Of a stretch of DNA of 64,000 bases, positions 37,241 to 50,090 are shown piece after piece; the stretch's first letter is position 1, and every line of letters begins with the position of its first letter. A model generated the notes under the pieces. It was not told the origin of the DNA, did no database searches, and was given only the letters and a program-made list of their open reading frames with translations. The position numbers and the translations under genes were made by a program. Source of the stretch: Oikopleura dioica (Eukaryota > Chordata > Appendicularia > Copelata > Oikopleuridae); NCBI GenBank assembly GCA_907165135.1, contig OU015568.1, positions 8,440,501 to 8,504,500 on the forward strand. The letters are read 5' to 3'.

Positions 37241-40200
37241 TTACGAAAGTGAGGTTTCCTCAATTTCATCCGAACCATTTATCAGAGCTCTTTTTTCATC
37301 ATCTTTTAGTTTTCTTGATCCAAGCGGTTTCTCCGGTTTTTTGAAGACTTCCGAATCGTTCTTTACGTCGTCTTGTTTTTGAACACCATTATGATGGAGC
37401 GGCTCAAAGTTATTGTTGACATTGGCGTACATAGGTTCTGTCGGAGTGGTGTTGTTCGTGCTTCCCCAAGATGAGGTTGAGGTCTATAAAACGGTCAACT
37501 ACTGTATCTCCCAGGATCTTTTACCTGAGGTAAACTGGAATTAAAATTGTGATGGCGCTTTTGGCGCCAAGATGGTTGGACAGGAACAGGATCTAGCCAA
37601 GATTCGCTTTGAAAGTCTGATGGTGTCCTTGGCTGTGGCTGCTCTATTGTTGCATTCTGATAGTAGCTTTCTTCTCGCGAGTTTCTGGAGTCTCCCTCCA
37701 TTTCGTTGATGTAGTTATTTGGATCGCAAGCATCATCTTCGTCTATGTAATCTGGTTCATCGAAATCTAAAACTTAATTCACCACAGAAAAAAATAAGTG
37801 ATTATACAGTCTTCTTGATGAAGCGAGGATCCCAGTGACGTCAGCTGAGTTCTGACTGACGAATGTCGGAAAGAAGACGGAGTCACATAACGAGTCGGAT
37901 CTTTTTCCCATTCCGTAAGTTTCTCGGCCAGTTCAGTAAAGATCGGCCTTTGAGCCGGATCAATTAACCAGCACTGGAGCATAAGTGTGTAGAATTCTGT
38001 GGAGCAGTTGTCAGGTTGCTCAAGTCTTCCGCCACTCTCGAGCAACATCATCAGCTTCGAAGCTTGCACATTCTAGTTTTATGTTAATTTGACCATATTT
38101 TATTTTCAATAACCTGGTATGGCTTCTTTCCGTATGTAAGCAACTCCCAGATGGTAACTCCAAACGACCAAACATCAGATCTCGTCGAGTAAATACCTCT
38201 CTTCACGCATTCAACCGCGAGCCACTTGAGGGGCATTCGTCCTCCCACTTCTTTGAACTCCGAGTTTTTAGTCTAAAGAAATTCATGAGTCTGCGTTAAA
38301 ATTGTTCCAGATAAACCTTGACGAGTTGAGCAAGTCCGAAATCAGCAATTTTGACATAATGAGGAGTCTTGACTAGAACATTTCTCGCTGCCAAATCTCT
38401 GTGTACAAGCTTTTGTCCCTCCTTTGTTTCCGAAAGATAAGCCATTCCATCGGCAATCTGACGGCACCAGCTGACAAGTTGTGCTGGACGGACATTTTCT
38501 TTTTTTCGACGAATGTAGCTCAGCGCGTCGCCACGAGGAATGAATTCAGTTATGATCTTCGGTGGATCACTTTGGCAGATGCCGATAAGCTTTTTCGTGT
38601 TACTTCTGCTTGTTTCTTTATTTATTATTTTTGCCATTCTCGCAAATAATAATCATGTTTATAAAGAGATGTAACAATTTCCTGGACAAGATTAGGATGC
38701 TCGCAAGCGGCCATTGTCATCGCTTCCTCTAGAATCGAGGCTTTGGGTTCATTGAGGGTCTTGATTGCCACAGTGATTGTTTCGATCTTGGGGTCCTGTC
38801 CTTCAAAATCAGGTCGCCACAATCCTCTGTGAACAACTCCAAAAGCTCCTTTTCCAAGTTCTTTGCGCAAATCTAGGGCTTCTTCTTTGATCAAAAGAAG
38901 TTTTTGAAGATTTGGAGGGAGCAACGCCAGTGGCTCTAGCTCATCCCGGTCTCGTTTTTGAATCAGATGGCGTTTGTACAACGTAAGTCCGATGAATTGG
39001 CCGAGGAAAATTGCCAATACAACCACAACCACCCACAAAATCCATTTGGTGAATTTGTACTGCTGGCATCGGTCTGCGTTGCATTTGTTGCAGCCCTTCA
39101 AAAATTTTGAAGTTCAAAATATGTAAGGAGAAAGATCTCTTAAACTAAGACTCACTGTATATTTGAGGGAGCACTGGAAGCAAATGCTCTCAGGTTCAAG
39201 CGTATCGATAATGTTTTGAAGTTCCGGCTCCAATTGACAGGTTTCATTTTGATGCATATCACATTTGAAATGATCTTCCGGGCATTCCTTAAAAAGTTTC
39301 ATACTATCTCTGTCTTCTTGTTAATTTGGGCAGTCAATGATCTCTTTTTCATCAACTTCTGTCGAGTATATTTTCACCATATTTTTAGGTACTTTATGAT
39401 AAAAAAATTTATCATAGGCTCACCGTTAGAAGGAAAATCTGCTTGGCAGAAACTATCACCGAAAATAACCTTCTCTTTCGACATACCTCGTACTCGTGAC
39501 CGTGTCTTACCTGGCTCCTCAGCCGACAAATATGCATGGAACCTTCTTCCGTCGACTCAACAGATATTCCATCGCAATGGTTGCACCCTCCTGCTCCAAG
39601 GAAATCGCCATCGCCAGTGCAGCCTGCTTGTGCAGTACAGCGCGTGCTGCAGACTTTGCACTCTTTGGTCTCTTCGTCCATGAAATAATCAAGTGGACAG
39701 GATTCGCCCTCGGCCAAGCATTCCAACTGGCCTCTTGAAGAGCTCGATGAGCTGTCTTCACCGCTTATCCACCCGTAATTGCAAGCGCGACATTGTTGCG
39801 GACTTGGTCCAAAGCAACCTAGTTTACAAAGAGGCGAGCACGGCTGACACTGGCGTTTTGATTCTTCAGTCAGTTCGTCATAAACAAGCTCTTCATAGAG
39901 AAGAGTTCCATCTTCTTCGAGCTCCTTGTCGCAAGAGCTTTTACATTTTCCATTGTAAACTGCGTTCCGGCACCTGACACAGCCAAATGCGTCATCTGAC
40001 CAGCAACCATCAGTTGTACATTCTTTTTCCGCTGATAATTATTTTAACAACCTCGAGTCGTTTTCTGCGTCAATTAAAGTTAACATAATCTTAAATTTAA
40101 TGTTTGTAAGATATGAAGATATATATATATATATATATATGTTTCAAGTTTAACTTATTACGCATGGACACGTTGTCGAATGAACTTTCATAAATGAATT

Positions 40201-43200
40201 TACTAGCGTTCCTGGATGGCACTGAAAATTCACACACTCGGATTTTGGATCCTGGGCCGCTATAACAGACGATTTCTTAGCGATATAAACTCCGTCTTTA
40301 TAGCTATTATTTGGCCTTGGAACTGGCTTCTTGAGAATACTCTTCCAGTTAATTGTCTTCAACGGACACGCCTCGCCCATCTCAATCAGGATCGCATTTC
40401 CGTGGGATATCTTCTTCAGTCCATTAAATCCGACGCTTTTAGAAGTTTCACTTCGATTGTGAGTTCGATTGTTGCCGGCTGAAATGAACAGTGCTGAATC
40501 GCCTTAGTAAGAGTTCAAATTCAAAATTCATCCTCAATTTTGAAAAGAAGGAACTTGAGCCCTTGACTTGTGAATGAAGTTTTCCGTGGAAGCCATCAAT
40601 AACTTCGAGATTTCCAAACGCTTCAAAATTCTTGAAAGGCCAAACTTCGATCACCAAGTATCCCATGATTCTTTTGATCCCTTTCAAATATTTCAAATGC
40701 TCTTCAGTAATTTTTTCGACTCCATGCTCTTTGGTATCCGAAAATGTATGGACAAGAAAACTAAGCGAGCCGATAACAACTTCGCAATCTTCAAAAAGCG
40801 TGATTGTTTTGGAATTGAGTGTTGCAGCCCACGAAACTTCGAAAGAATCGGCTGAGATGTTCGCTACTTCTTTTGCGAATTTTGCTCGAACTTGACTTTC
40901 CCACTTGAAATTATGATATTTATAGTAGTCGGACGGCATGTGGTTACCTTTGAGTGGTTCAGCCCGACGCATGGTTTTGGGCAGTGGCCGTCTTTGCACG
41001 GCTCGCAGTGGCCGTTTCCGTTTCCGCTCTGATCTGTTTTATAAGTGTGTCCATCTGGACACTCTGTCAAGCACATGGAATCGTAGACAAACGTGTTGAC
41101 AGGGCAACGCGACAGACAACGATTCCCGAACTCGTACAGGACATCTTCGTTTCGTACCAGAAAGCCGTCTTTCTGCGAGTATAATCGAGGACATTCAGCG
41201 ACACATTCGCCCGTTACGTTGTTGATTTTGTTCTTGCAAAGATAGCAATCCGATGCTCTGGGACCTGAGCATCCTCCCTTGCACTCGCTGTGGCAGCAAT
41301 ATTCTTCTGGTGTCTTTACAACCGCAAAATTATCCTTCTCTTCCTTCTGCAAAGCTGAGCATCTATTCACTGTTCCATTAAAATTGGAGTTCGGGCAGTA
41401 CAAATTGGCCATTTGACAATGCCCATTTGGCCAGCAAAAGTTGTTGCACTCTTTGTCGCATTTTGGACACTTGCTCCATTTTTTTCTTGCAAGAGGTCAG
41501 TTCTGAGCTACGCTATTTTGTTAATATAAATGACCTTGTGAAACATTTGAATAAAATTCACTGCTTAGTAAATACAGGCGGCTATGTGGTTGATATAATT
41601 GATTTACAACTCTTGGGACATTGTGAGAGCATAATTAATTATAATCGTATCACATAGCCAGTATTTCAGATATGACCATGCCTATCAAGCCAATACGCAC
41701 GCCCCGCTGCTCTATAATCAGAATGGAGAATTTGAGCCCAGGCTATGTTATTCCAAAAGTAACACAGCTCGTGATTGTTTTTGAAAACGACGTCGCCCTT
41801 GCTGATTTCCGTCAATTTTGGAAACGAAAAGGTTTTGAAATGATTGTCTTTCACGATCAAGGAGCATCCATTTCGTCGACACTCGGGGAGGGACTTGTGA
41901 TCAGCGTTATTTCCTTCGATTACTCTCAAAGATTTCATCGAAAAATTATCCACAGTAAGGTTAGATATGAGGAGAATTCCAGTGATGCGTTCGATATTTT
42001 GAAGACCAGAAAAGTCGAAGTCGTCGGAATCTGCTTCGAGTAGGAGGACGTTTCCGTCTATGACCGTGCATTCCTTGCGCTTGGCGATCTTTGTCTGGAT
42101 GATTTGGGACTAGAAAGAACAGTTCTTATGATTTGCTGAAAATGGATTAAATCATGCAGAAAGATCATCAGTCAGGAGTTTTCCTGTGCAGGTTTGACTG
42201 TAAAATGTTTACAATATTTGACAGCCAAATTTCAAACATGCTCAAGATCAAATCAGAATTTGTCATAAAACACAATCGGCGAACGTTTACAAGAGTTGCT
42301 TTCAAAAGAGTTTGAAAGTTAATTGCAACGATAAAAAATGCAGAATACACTCGATCAAGAGCGGATACAACTTGCGGTTTACCTTTATCACGTTTCCCTA
42401 AAATCATTTCAAATCATTTGGTCGCTGGTGTGGGCAAATACCGCCTCGGGTGATAGAGAGTTCAGGCACGGAGCTCCAGGGCCCGTCAAATTTACAACGT
42501 TTGCCAACCATTTGAGTTGGCATTTGACTTCCTCCGAAATAACGCCCTGTCTAAGTCAAGCTATTCACTACTTTCAAAATATTTCTGGACAGTTTGGTTT
42601 ACGAAAAGTCTCTCCAGAACTTTAAACATCTAGTTCCGTCCACGTGAATGGGAGTTGATAGGAACATAGTAAGAATAAAAGTGGAAAGTGTTTAATTTAC
42701 GGAAGCCGTTTTTGGGAACAAAAGCACCTGACTTCCTATTTTCCGATTATTTGAGTGGAATTATGAGATCCCTTCACCTGTCACACCTCTGACGGCACCC
42801 TTGGACAGCAAATGAAGTTCCAGTGGGTTCAATAAATACAGGCAGATATCTACAGGCATTGCATTCTTGCGCGAAATTAAAAAATCAGGATTTAAGACTG
42901 GCATAACTTCGTTTTTCCCCTTTTTTCTCAGAAAAATTTGTCTCGTACTGAATGATATCTGACTGTATAATTCTTTCCCCCACAAAAACTTCATAAGCTC
43001 TCATAAATCGATGAAACTTACGCCACTGGCATGCAGATTCCAGAAGTCTCCGAGGCATCTCTTCGCTTGAATAAATCCTTCAATGAAGTTTATACAATAT
43101 CTTTGTCGTGAGCAAAAGTATCTGCATATAAACCCCTTCCTACAAGCCAGCAGAAGACAGAAAAATACTGGAATAAAGTCTTCTTCATTATAAAAACATA

Positions 43201-43562
43201 GAAATGCTTCTTTAGTTCGCTCTTTTTCTTCGCAGTTCTCTCGTTGATCTCTTCAGATCTAATTCATATTGTCTCGCTAAAAGAATAATTTTTTCTCTCT
43301 GAGTTCCAGCGTTCGTCAATGGCGATAAATTATTAAACACGTAATTATTGTAAAGTTTGCACCCACTTCTGGCTGGCTAGACATCGATTTTATGAATTCA
43401 AATATTAAAAAAATGAAAAAGCAAATGAAAGATACGCGCAGCGCTTCGCACCACGAGGGGAAGTTCAACTCAAATATGGATATTTTCAAACAGTCCTTTT
43501 AATTTCTTCTTGTTATGAAATCATAAATGAGTACCTAGAACAGCAAGGAAGCAGAAAATCAT
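37241..43562 (-). CDS. EGFR: EGFR/ErbB-type receptor tyrosine kinase
   Basis: Type I membrane receptor. Exons: 43535-43562, 43022-43065, 41697-42109, 40948-41485, 40534-40903, 40164-40478, 39511-40031, 39156-39287, 38682-39095, 38317-38589, 38114-38272, 37808-38072, 37525-37766, 37241-37483; the sum is 3957 bp, or 1318 aa. Order: signal peptide [10 protein letters not shown]1 domain ([12 protein letters not shown]), furin-like Cys-rich CR1, L2 ([10 protein letters not shown]), CR2, transmembrane [19 protein letters not shown], then kinase with [29 protein letters not shown] and SDVWSFGVT, all catalytic residues present. The activation-loop Tyr of EGFR is Phe here (NSEFKEVGG). The tail carries three Y-x-N sites (YINE, YQNA, YANV), the Grb2-SH2 type. 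Introns 40479-40533 (GG-AG), 40032-40163 (GC-AG) and 38590-38681 (GA-AG) are non-canonical; the first two boundaries are less certain than the third. ATG follows TTTCAAG directly. Confidence 0.93.
40119..40140. repeat. (AT)n microsatellite in an ErbB intron
   Basis: Eleven uninterrupted AT units inside the 132-bp intron between the L2 and CR2 exons of the receptor gene. Likely polymorphic in length. Confidence 0.9.
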
Positions 43563-45369
43563 CTTGAAATCTTCTCTTATACTATGTTTTGAGAATAAAA
43601 AACAATGATAGTGTCCAGTGCCCGATACTCGATATTTTAAAGAGTCACCGTTTATCTACGACTACTAAGGTGCCTTTGGAATTTAAGCGACGCTCATATT
43701 TGCGAATTATTTGATTACCAAAGTTCACCAGAAGCGTCTTCTCATTTAGTATCTCGGAAATAAAAATAAAAGTTTTTCCTCTCTTTTTGATAAAGACAAT
43801 TTTCCTTCTGGCCAAATAAATATATCTAAAGCGGGTTGCTTATCTCATTTGTCGGACATCACGAGTGGAGCTCACAACAAGAGATATCAAGACGTTAACC
43901 TCTTGATATAAATGTGGCCATAGCCTGCCCGTCCCGGCATTTCTTCATTAGTTTCAAGTTGACCTCTCATAATCGAATTCGCAGGAAGATGAGTTACTCA
44001 ATTAGACACTTTTTTGAACAATTAATGTGACAGTAACTGACTGTAATTCAAATACATCATTTTCACCTTGAATTCAAATTTATTGTCAGGCTATAAAAAG
44101 TTTGAACAAGTCTAGTAAGATAAGAAGAATTAACCTCTTCTTCCAGTATGAACATTTTCGATGCCAGTTCTGTTGAACGTCTTCATATCGGATCGAATAT
44201 GGAACTGTTTGAGGATTAATTTAAGCACGTTTTGACTAAAGATTTTTGTAAATCTCAAGTCAGTCTCAAAATTTTCGATCAGAGATTTTGAGAAAATTTT
44301 CGACTATCAAAAAGGGTAGGCTTTAATTAATCCAGTGGCCAAGAAAAGAACGCAATTCCAAAAAACAGAACCAGGATATAGAAAATAATGCTCAAAACAT
44401 GATTTCTCAGATGTTCGTCTTTTTCAATCTCTAAAAGTTTCAACTACTAAATTGATGAATTCTTCTCTATCAACCTTTTTTCGGCGGCATGATGCATCTC
44501 TTCTGGGAGGAACTTGGCGGTAAACGCATGTACGGAAGCCAACCCCTCCCTTGGGATAACTCGAGGCGCCTTTGATCAATTCCGAAATGGACTGCAAATT
44601 AAACGTGCCAAGAATCTTACTTTACAAGATCATTAAGCGAATAAGAATACAACTTCAAGTGACAGCTACTGTAGTTATGCTCATTACTAGGCTATCAATA
44701 TGCACTGCAAATGACTAAACATTCTTGCTAAAAGTCGAACCTGCTGCATTTAGCGCCAAGCATCCAAAAGAAAAACAGAACTCAATCAACCTCAAATATT
44801 ATTAAATATTCGCTGTTTGGAAAAATATCGAATTTGAATGTGAGTTTATTTCAAACAGCTAATACAGTAGTGCTTTAGAAACGTACGGAACTTGAAGATC
44901 AACGGCATTTGTGGAACAATTTTGGAGAATTGAAAATAAAGATTCAAAAAGAGAAAATAAGAGAAATTAAGGAAAGATACAACAGTTATTTTAAATAGTA
45001 ATTTAGCTATTGAATTAAGTGGATATGAACATAAAGGATTATTTATTGAGGTTTTGTGCTGAGAATTGAAGATTTTTTAGCCTTTTGAATGAACTCGAAT
45101 TTAGAGGTAAATAAAAAGTAGAGAAGGAACAATTAAAAACAACATCGGCCGCTACAAAATCTGTACACTATTTATTTTCTTGAAGATTTCAGGTATTCAG
45201 GTAGTTGGACAGAAATCGTGAACGGCAGAAACAGTAATCGAACAAGGATAAGGTATTTTTCTGTTGCTTTTATGTGAATTTCAAAACGGTAGTAGTTGTG
45301 TTGTTGTAGTTTGGATACGGTAAAGTATTCAAGAAATAAATAGATGGGTTTTTGGTTGGCCAAGGCGCT
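43563..45369. promoter_or_regulatory. Intergenic region upstream of the ErbB gene
   Basis: About 1.8 kb between the receptor start codon and the succinyl-CoA ligase stop codon, both on the minus strand. It is AT-rich with no long credible open frame. It must hold the receptor promoter and the ligase 3' UTR. No specific element was recognised. Confidence 0.35.
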
Positions 45370-46959
45370 TTAGATAGGGAGGGAGAAGTCGACTCGGAAG
45401 TTCTGGTCCTTGGTGAGGTTGACGATCTCGGCCATCTTGACGGACATCTTGGCAGCTTCATCGAGGCTGTCGCAGGAGAGGATCTTCAAGCCAGACTGGC
45501 CGATAAGAGCCTTGGCGTCATCGACTCGAGTTCCCTATAATATTAATAGCTACTGAAGCCGGGGAGTGTTTTTCTACCTGGAGTCGGACGACAATGGGGA
45601 TTTTGAGTTCGAGTTCTTTGGCAGCAGCGATGATACCCTGGGCAATGACGTCGCATCGCATGATACCGCCGAAGATGTTGACGAGGATGGCTTCAACCTT
45701 GGAGTCGGATGTGATCAGTCGGAAGGCTTCCTTGACCTGGTCAGCGGTAGCTCCGCCTAAACAATGATGGCTCTAGCACTAGAAGAGGACATCATACCTC
45801 CAACATCGAGGAAGTTAGCGGGAGAGCCGCCGTGGAGGGAGATAATATCCATGGTAGACATGGCAAGACCGGCGCCATTGACGAGGCAGCCGATGTTGCC
45901 GTCAAGGCCGATGTAGTTGAGGTCGGATCGAGCAGCGACGACTTCTCGCTCATCCTCCTGTCGCCAGTCTCGGAGGTCGAAGATGTCCTTCTGTCGGTAG
46001 GCGGCGTTAGAGTCGAAGTTGATTTTAGCGTCCATGGCGAGGACCTCACCAGTAGAGTCTTCGGCGAGGGGGTTGATTTCGAGAAGAGAGCAATCCTAAG
46101 AATAATGGCAAGGAGAACGAAAAGATGACTACCTTTTCCTTGAAGAGCTTGTACATCTTCATGAAGTAGTCGGCAGCTTCGTCCTGAGAGTATGCGGGGA
46201 AGCCCATCTTGGCAGCCAATCGCTTGGCCTGTTCGATTTGAAGACCAGCTTCGATATCGACGTGTTCCTAATTTAACATCTCACTATTCAGTTAACCAGA
46301 GTCTGGTATACCTTGATGATGGCTTCAGGGTTGGTAGCAGCGACTTCCTCGATGTTCATACCACCGGAAGCGGATCCAACCAAGACTGGGCCGAATCGGG
46401 TGGCTCCTCGCTCCATGGTGATGGCGAAGTAGTATTCACCTGATAATTTAGTAAGAATCAGAGAAGAATTTTATTTCATTTACGTCGTGGGTATCGTCGC
46501 TCAACAACGAAGACCTTCTCGCATGGTCGTCCCTGCTCGCCAGTCTGCTTGGTGATAAGATCAGCGCCAATCATTTGGTCTGAAAAATTATCAGAAGATG
46601 TTTCAGGGAAGGAAGGGCTTACCAGCCAAAGCCTTGGCATCTTCGGGGGAGTAGACGATCTTGACACCGCCGTTGAGTCCGGGCTCGCCGTTCTTTCGGA
46701 AATATCCCTAGAAAATCATCGAACTTGCCCTTTGAGAACTATATTTTACCTTTCCTCGTCCTCCAGCAAGAACTTGGGCCTTGACAACGCAGTCAGGAGT
46801 AGGCAAGTTCTTGGCGATTTCGTAGGCCTGTTCTGGGGTAGTCGCCATGTGTCCTTCTGGAGTCTTGACGCCATACTCCTTCAGCAAATTGAAGGAGAGA
46901 TACTCATGGATTGAGAGTTGTCGGCGCGCAACAGTTGCAGCTGCCTTTCGAACGAACAT
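45370..46959 (-). CDS. SUCLA2: Succinyl-CoA ligase subunit beta, mitochondrial (ADP-forming type)
   Basis: Beta subunit of the TCA-cycle enzyme that converts succinyl-CoA plus ADP and phosphate to succinate, CoA and ATP in the mitochondrial matrix. Exons: 46750-46959, 46623-46707, 46484-46579, 46312-46439, 46133-46267, 45798-46095, 45578-45756, 45370-45534; 1296 bp, 431 aa. Starts [16 protein letters not shown], an Arg-rich mitochondrial presequence, then the ATP-grasp domain ([53 protein letters not shown]) and the CoA-ligase domain ([22 protein letters not shown]). Wording is closer to SUCLA2 than SUCLG2 from memory, so nucleotide specificity is not certain. All introns are GT-AG and 37-44 bp. 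A pyrimidine tract ending in CCTAG lies 2 bases before the ATG. Confidence 0.95.
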
Positions 46960-48309
46960 TTCTAGGAAGAAAGAGTAAGATAAGGAAATGGCCAAAAAGG
47001 CGCTGAAGCTATTTTGACGAAACTCCAAGGTGAAAGTAGTTAATCCCTAGTTTTAGTTTTGCGGCAAACGTGCCAAATCTAACCTTGTTACTTGATAACT
47101 AAATCATCTGGGAATAATAATTGATACCATGGGAAAACATTCTAGAGATTCGCATAATCTCTTTTATAAAATATCATATTCAAAACTAGATAGATCATGC
47201 CTTCTATGGAAGAATTTCAATTAATTGAATCCAAGAAAATATCTATTCTGGCCCTTGAGATTTTGGGTTCCCTTTAGCTGCTAATCTTATGACTCGATTC
47301 TAGCAAAAATACAGTTTACATAACATCTACTTTTGCGAAAATGAGTGACTGAGGAAGAGTATCATCGGGCATATTCTCTAACTTCTGGTTTATTGGACGT
47401 GTTCACAGAAAATGAAAATTCTCGATAAAAAAGTAGGCAGGAGGATCGCTACGAAGGAGATCGACTAAAGCACCTGGCCAAGGGCCAACGCCGTCGCAGA
47501 GTTTTCAAACTGCGTATAAATAAAAAAGACAATTCTCAAATCTCAGAGCTACAAACAGAACCATCAATACATTAGCAAAGAAAAATCCGATGTTCTGGGA
47601 CGAAAAATTACCTTGATTGCTGGTTTATTTTTCACACGGATTTTCTTTCCTTTCTCTTTAGTTTTTTTTTCGCTAAAGATTCTATTTTTTAGAAAAGTGT
47701 TCTTTGAAAAGAATAAAGACCTGCGTGAATGCTGGTCTCGTGACCCTATGTTTTGTCTCACGAGGTTAGACCTGAGCTGACAAGGATACTAAATCGATCT
47801 TGCGAAAATAAGAAGCCTCAAAAAGCAATCAATTGATCAAAATTAGGTCGCTTCGGATTATCTTGCGATCTTGCTCAAGTTTCAAAATATTGATTTACTC
47901 GTAAAACTTGAATTTCCGAGTTTGTTCTCTTCGTTATCTCCAATGCCAAAATATTTTCATAAAAATTATACTATAATTTAGCAACTTAAATTAAACGAAA
48001 GGGCAAAGGGTTTTTCATTTTTAGGGTTTATTTTTTCATATTTTTTGTTTGAAGTGTTAATAGTAAAGTAGGACTAATAAAGAAAATTGCACATAAATTA
48101 AATGCCTAGGAAATACGAACACGCGCACTACCGGTACTACAGTAAGTCGAAAAGTGTTGAGTCTGAATTGTGTACAGGAAGGTTCAGTCGATGGTTGGAC
48201 TAGCTTTTGTTGTTGACGATAGGGAGTAACGATATTTTTGGTGGATATTTTTTTCTCTTGTGGGGATCCGTAGTTTTTTCGACATCTTGAGTAATTGCAC
48301 TAAGTCAGC
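46960..48309. promoter_or_regulatory. Intergenic region upstream of the ligase gene
   Basis: 1.35 kb of mostly AT-rich sequence between two minus-strand genes; it carries the ligase promoter and the KDEL receptor 3' UTR. No credible open frame and no recognised element. Confidence 0.35.
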
Positions 48310-49673
48310 TTATGCGGGCAGCACGATCTTCTGGCCCTTGACGACCTTGGTGATGTAGAGGTAAAAGAAATCACAGTAGAGAATGGTCTGATCATTGGTT
48401 TCAATTTGATCCTCTTTTTGAAGGTGGAAAACATTCAAAACGCCGAAATAGGCCAACTTTTAGGGGCAGATTCGGGCATACAAAACGAATTCTTGAAGTT
48501 TGAAAGCCTGCTATCATTCCCACAAGACCTTCCTCTACTAGCTTGTTTGCTACTTCGTAATATTCCCCTGAAAGTCGGCATATTTTGGAGAAATGAGCAC
48601 ATTTCATATTTCTTGCGAAAAATCGAAACCTTCCTGAACGACTCCAGCCACAATGGCGATCGCATCGACGTGGTTTTCGTAGTAGTATCGGTAGACCCAG
48701 TTGAGAATGTAAAGTGCTCGGTAAGAACCTTGGGCGAACAGGTAGTGCGATGTGATTGTCTCGGCTTCTCCGGTCTGAAAGCGGGTTTGGAACACATTCA
48801 TTCTCTCTTCTAGTACCTTAGAAATGAGGAAGAGCTGTGGAAGAATGGCAACAGCTTCCAAGTAAATGGAGAAGGTCCATAGGATTTCAATAACGTCGAA
48901 CTTTGAGTTGATAAGGCAGGCGAGGCCGGCAGCGGGGACGATGAGGAATTCGGCGCGCATCGAATCGTGATTTCCGTCGTAAGTCGCTTTGAATTTGAAG
49001 AAAATAAGATAGCATGTGAAAATGGACGCAGCGATGTAGATCAGCTTCATGACTTTTAAAATCGTTTCAGCAAAAGAAAACAAAATTTTATAGAAAAACC
49101 GACAGTATCTTATTCGACAAGTTTTTCCCTTGAGAACCCTGTTTGAAGCTAAGATTCGTTCCTTGAGCGAAGCGAATTTTCGCAACAACATTTTGTCAAA
49201 AAGAAAAAGGAGTAATTGTAGTGAAAATTAAATTAAATCGTTTCGGAGAAAGAATGAAGCGAAGAGGGAGAAAATTGTAGCGAAATTCTATTTGGCTTAT
49301 ATTCGGTGAAACGAAAAGAAGCGAAGCGAATCTTCGCTACAGTCCTTTACGGGACTATTCTTCTTGATAAAAGCCTGTAGCGAAAATTTCTGGCTGAAGG
49401 ATCTTAAAATTGAAGATAAGCGAATCTTCGGTCCGGTCACTTTTAGCGAAAGAAATCGGTTGCTAATTTTTTCAAAAGTTGAAACGCGCCTGTATTGTAT
49501 AAAGAAACGAAATGGAGGAAGAGATCAAGATATCTTGTAACGAATGTAAGAGCGAAGAGAAATTGTGTCTTTCCAGAGACGCCGGCGCACGATCTCGTCT
49601 TCCAAATCTTGAGGAGCAGGATGGCAATCGCCGCCAAATGCGACAAATCTCCGAAAAGTCGGAAGATATTCAT
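48310..49673 (-). CDS. KDELR: KDEL (ER lumen protein-retaining) receptor
   Basis: Seven-helix Golgi receptor that binds the C-terminal KDEL signal of escaped ER proteins and returns them in COPI vesicles. Exons: 49490-49673, 48817-49052, 48634-48774, 48310-48387; the sum is 639 bp, giving 212 aa, identical to the length of vertebrate KDELR1. Highly conserved blocks: [95 protein letters not shown]. Two of its three introns are non-canonical: 49053-49489 is GC-AG (ACAG then GCGCG) and 48388-48633 is GA-AG (GTTCAG then GAAGG); 48775-48816 is GT-AG, 42 bp. Canonical alternatives break the conserved protein. CATTTTCAG lies 3 bases before the ATG. Confidence 0.97.
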
Positions 49674-49926
49674 CCTCTGAAAATGAAGAAAATCGTTATT
49701 TCTCTGACAGTGGGGAAACGGGGAGATGTCACCTGACTCTCAAAATAGAAAGAAATAGAACAATAAAACAAAAAAGGCGATGACTGGGACTGAACACAAA
49801 GAAGTGAGCTGGGATAAGTAAACAAAACCGACCAAGACTCCGGTTTCTCTTTCTTTTATGATTCGATGTATCTTGACTGTCTATTGCTTCAGCTCAAAAA
49901 GCTCAAGCTTTTACGGATAATACCTC

Positions 49927-50090
49927 AAAAGGGGTCCCCATTTTATCGGATAAATACGTCTTGAGGTCTCAATTTAACGGATTTTCTTCTACAGACTTCT
50001 TACATGAGATTCTTCAGGTTTACAGGAATTTTTCTGAAAATCCGCTAAAATAAAAACCTCCAAGAAGTTATAAAATGGGACCCCTATTTT
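49927..50090. repeat. Imperfect inverted repeat around GGGGTCCC
   Basis: Left arm 49927-49946 (AAAAGGGGTCCCCATTTTAT) and right arm 50070-50090 are near-perfect reverse complements, differing by one inserted base and a few mismatches at the outer end, about 125 bp apart. It could be a small decayed inverted-repeat element or a transcript hairpin; no target duplication was recognised. Confidence 0.5.

Noticed and set aside
42168-42407. 79-codon minus-strand frame as the ErbB N-terminus
   Set aside because: A better model uses exons 43535-43562 (signal peptide) and 43022-43065 (KRCLGDFW), which match in phase and in the expected L1 start.
45832-46128. 98-codon plus-strand frame
   Set aside because: Antisense to the succinyl-CoA ligase coding exon.
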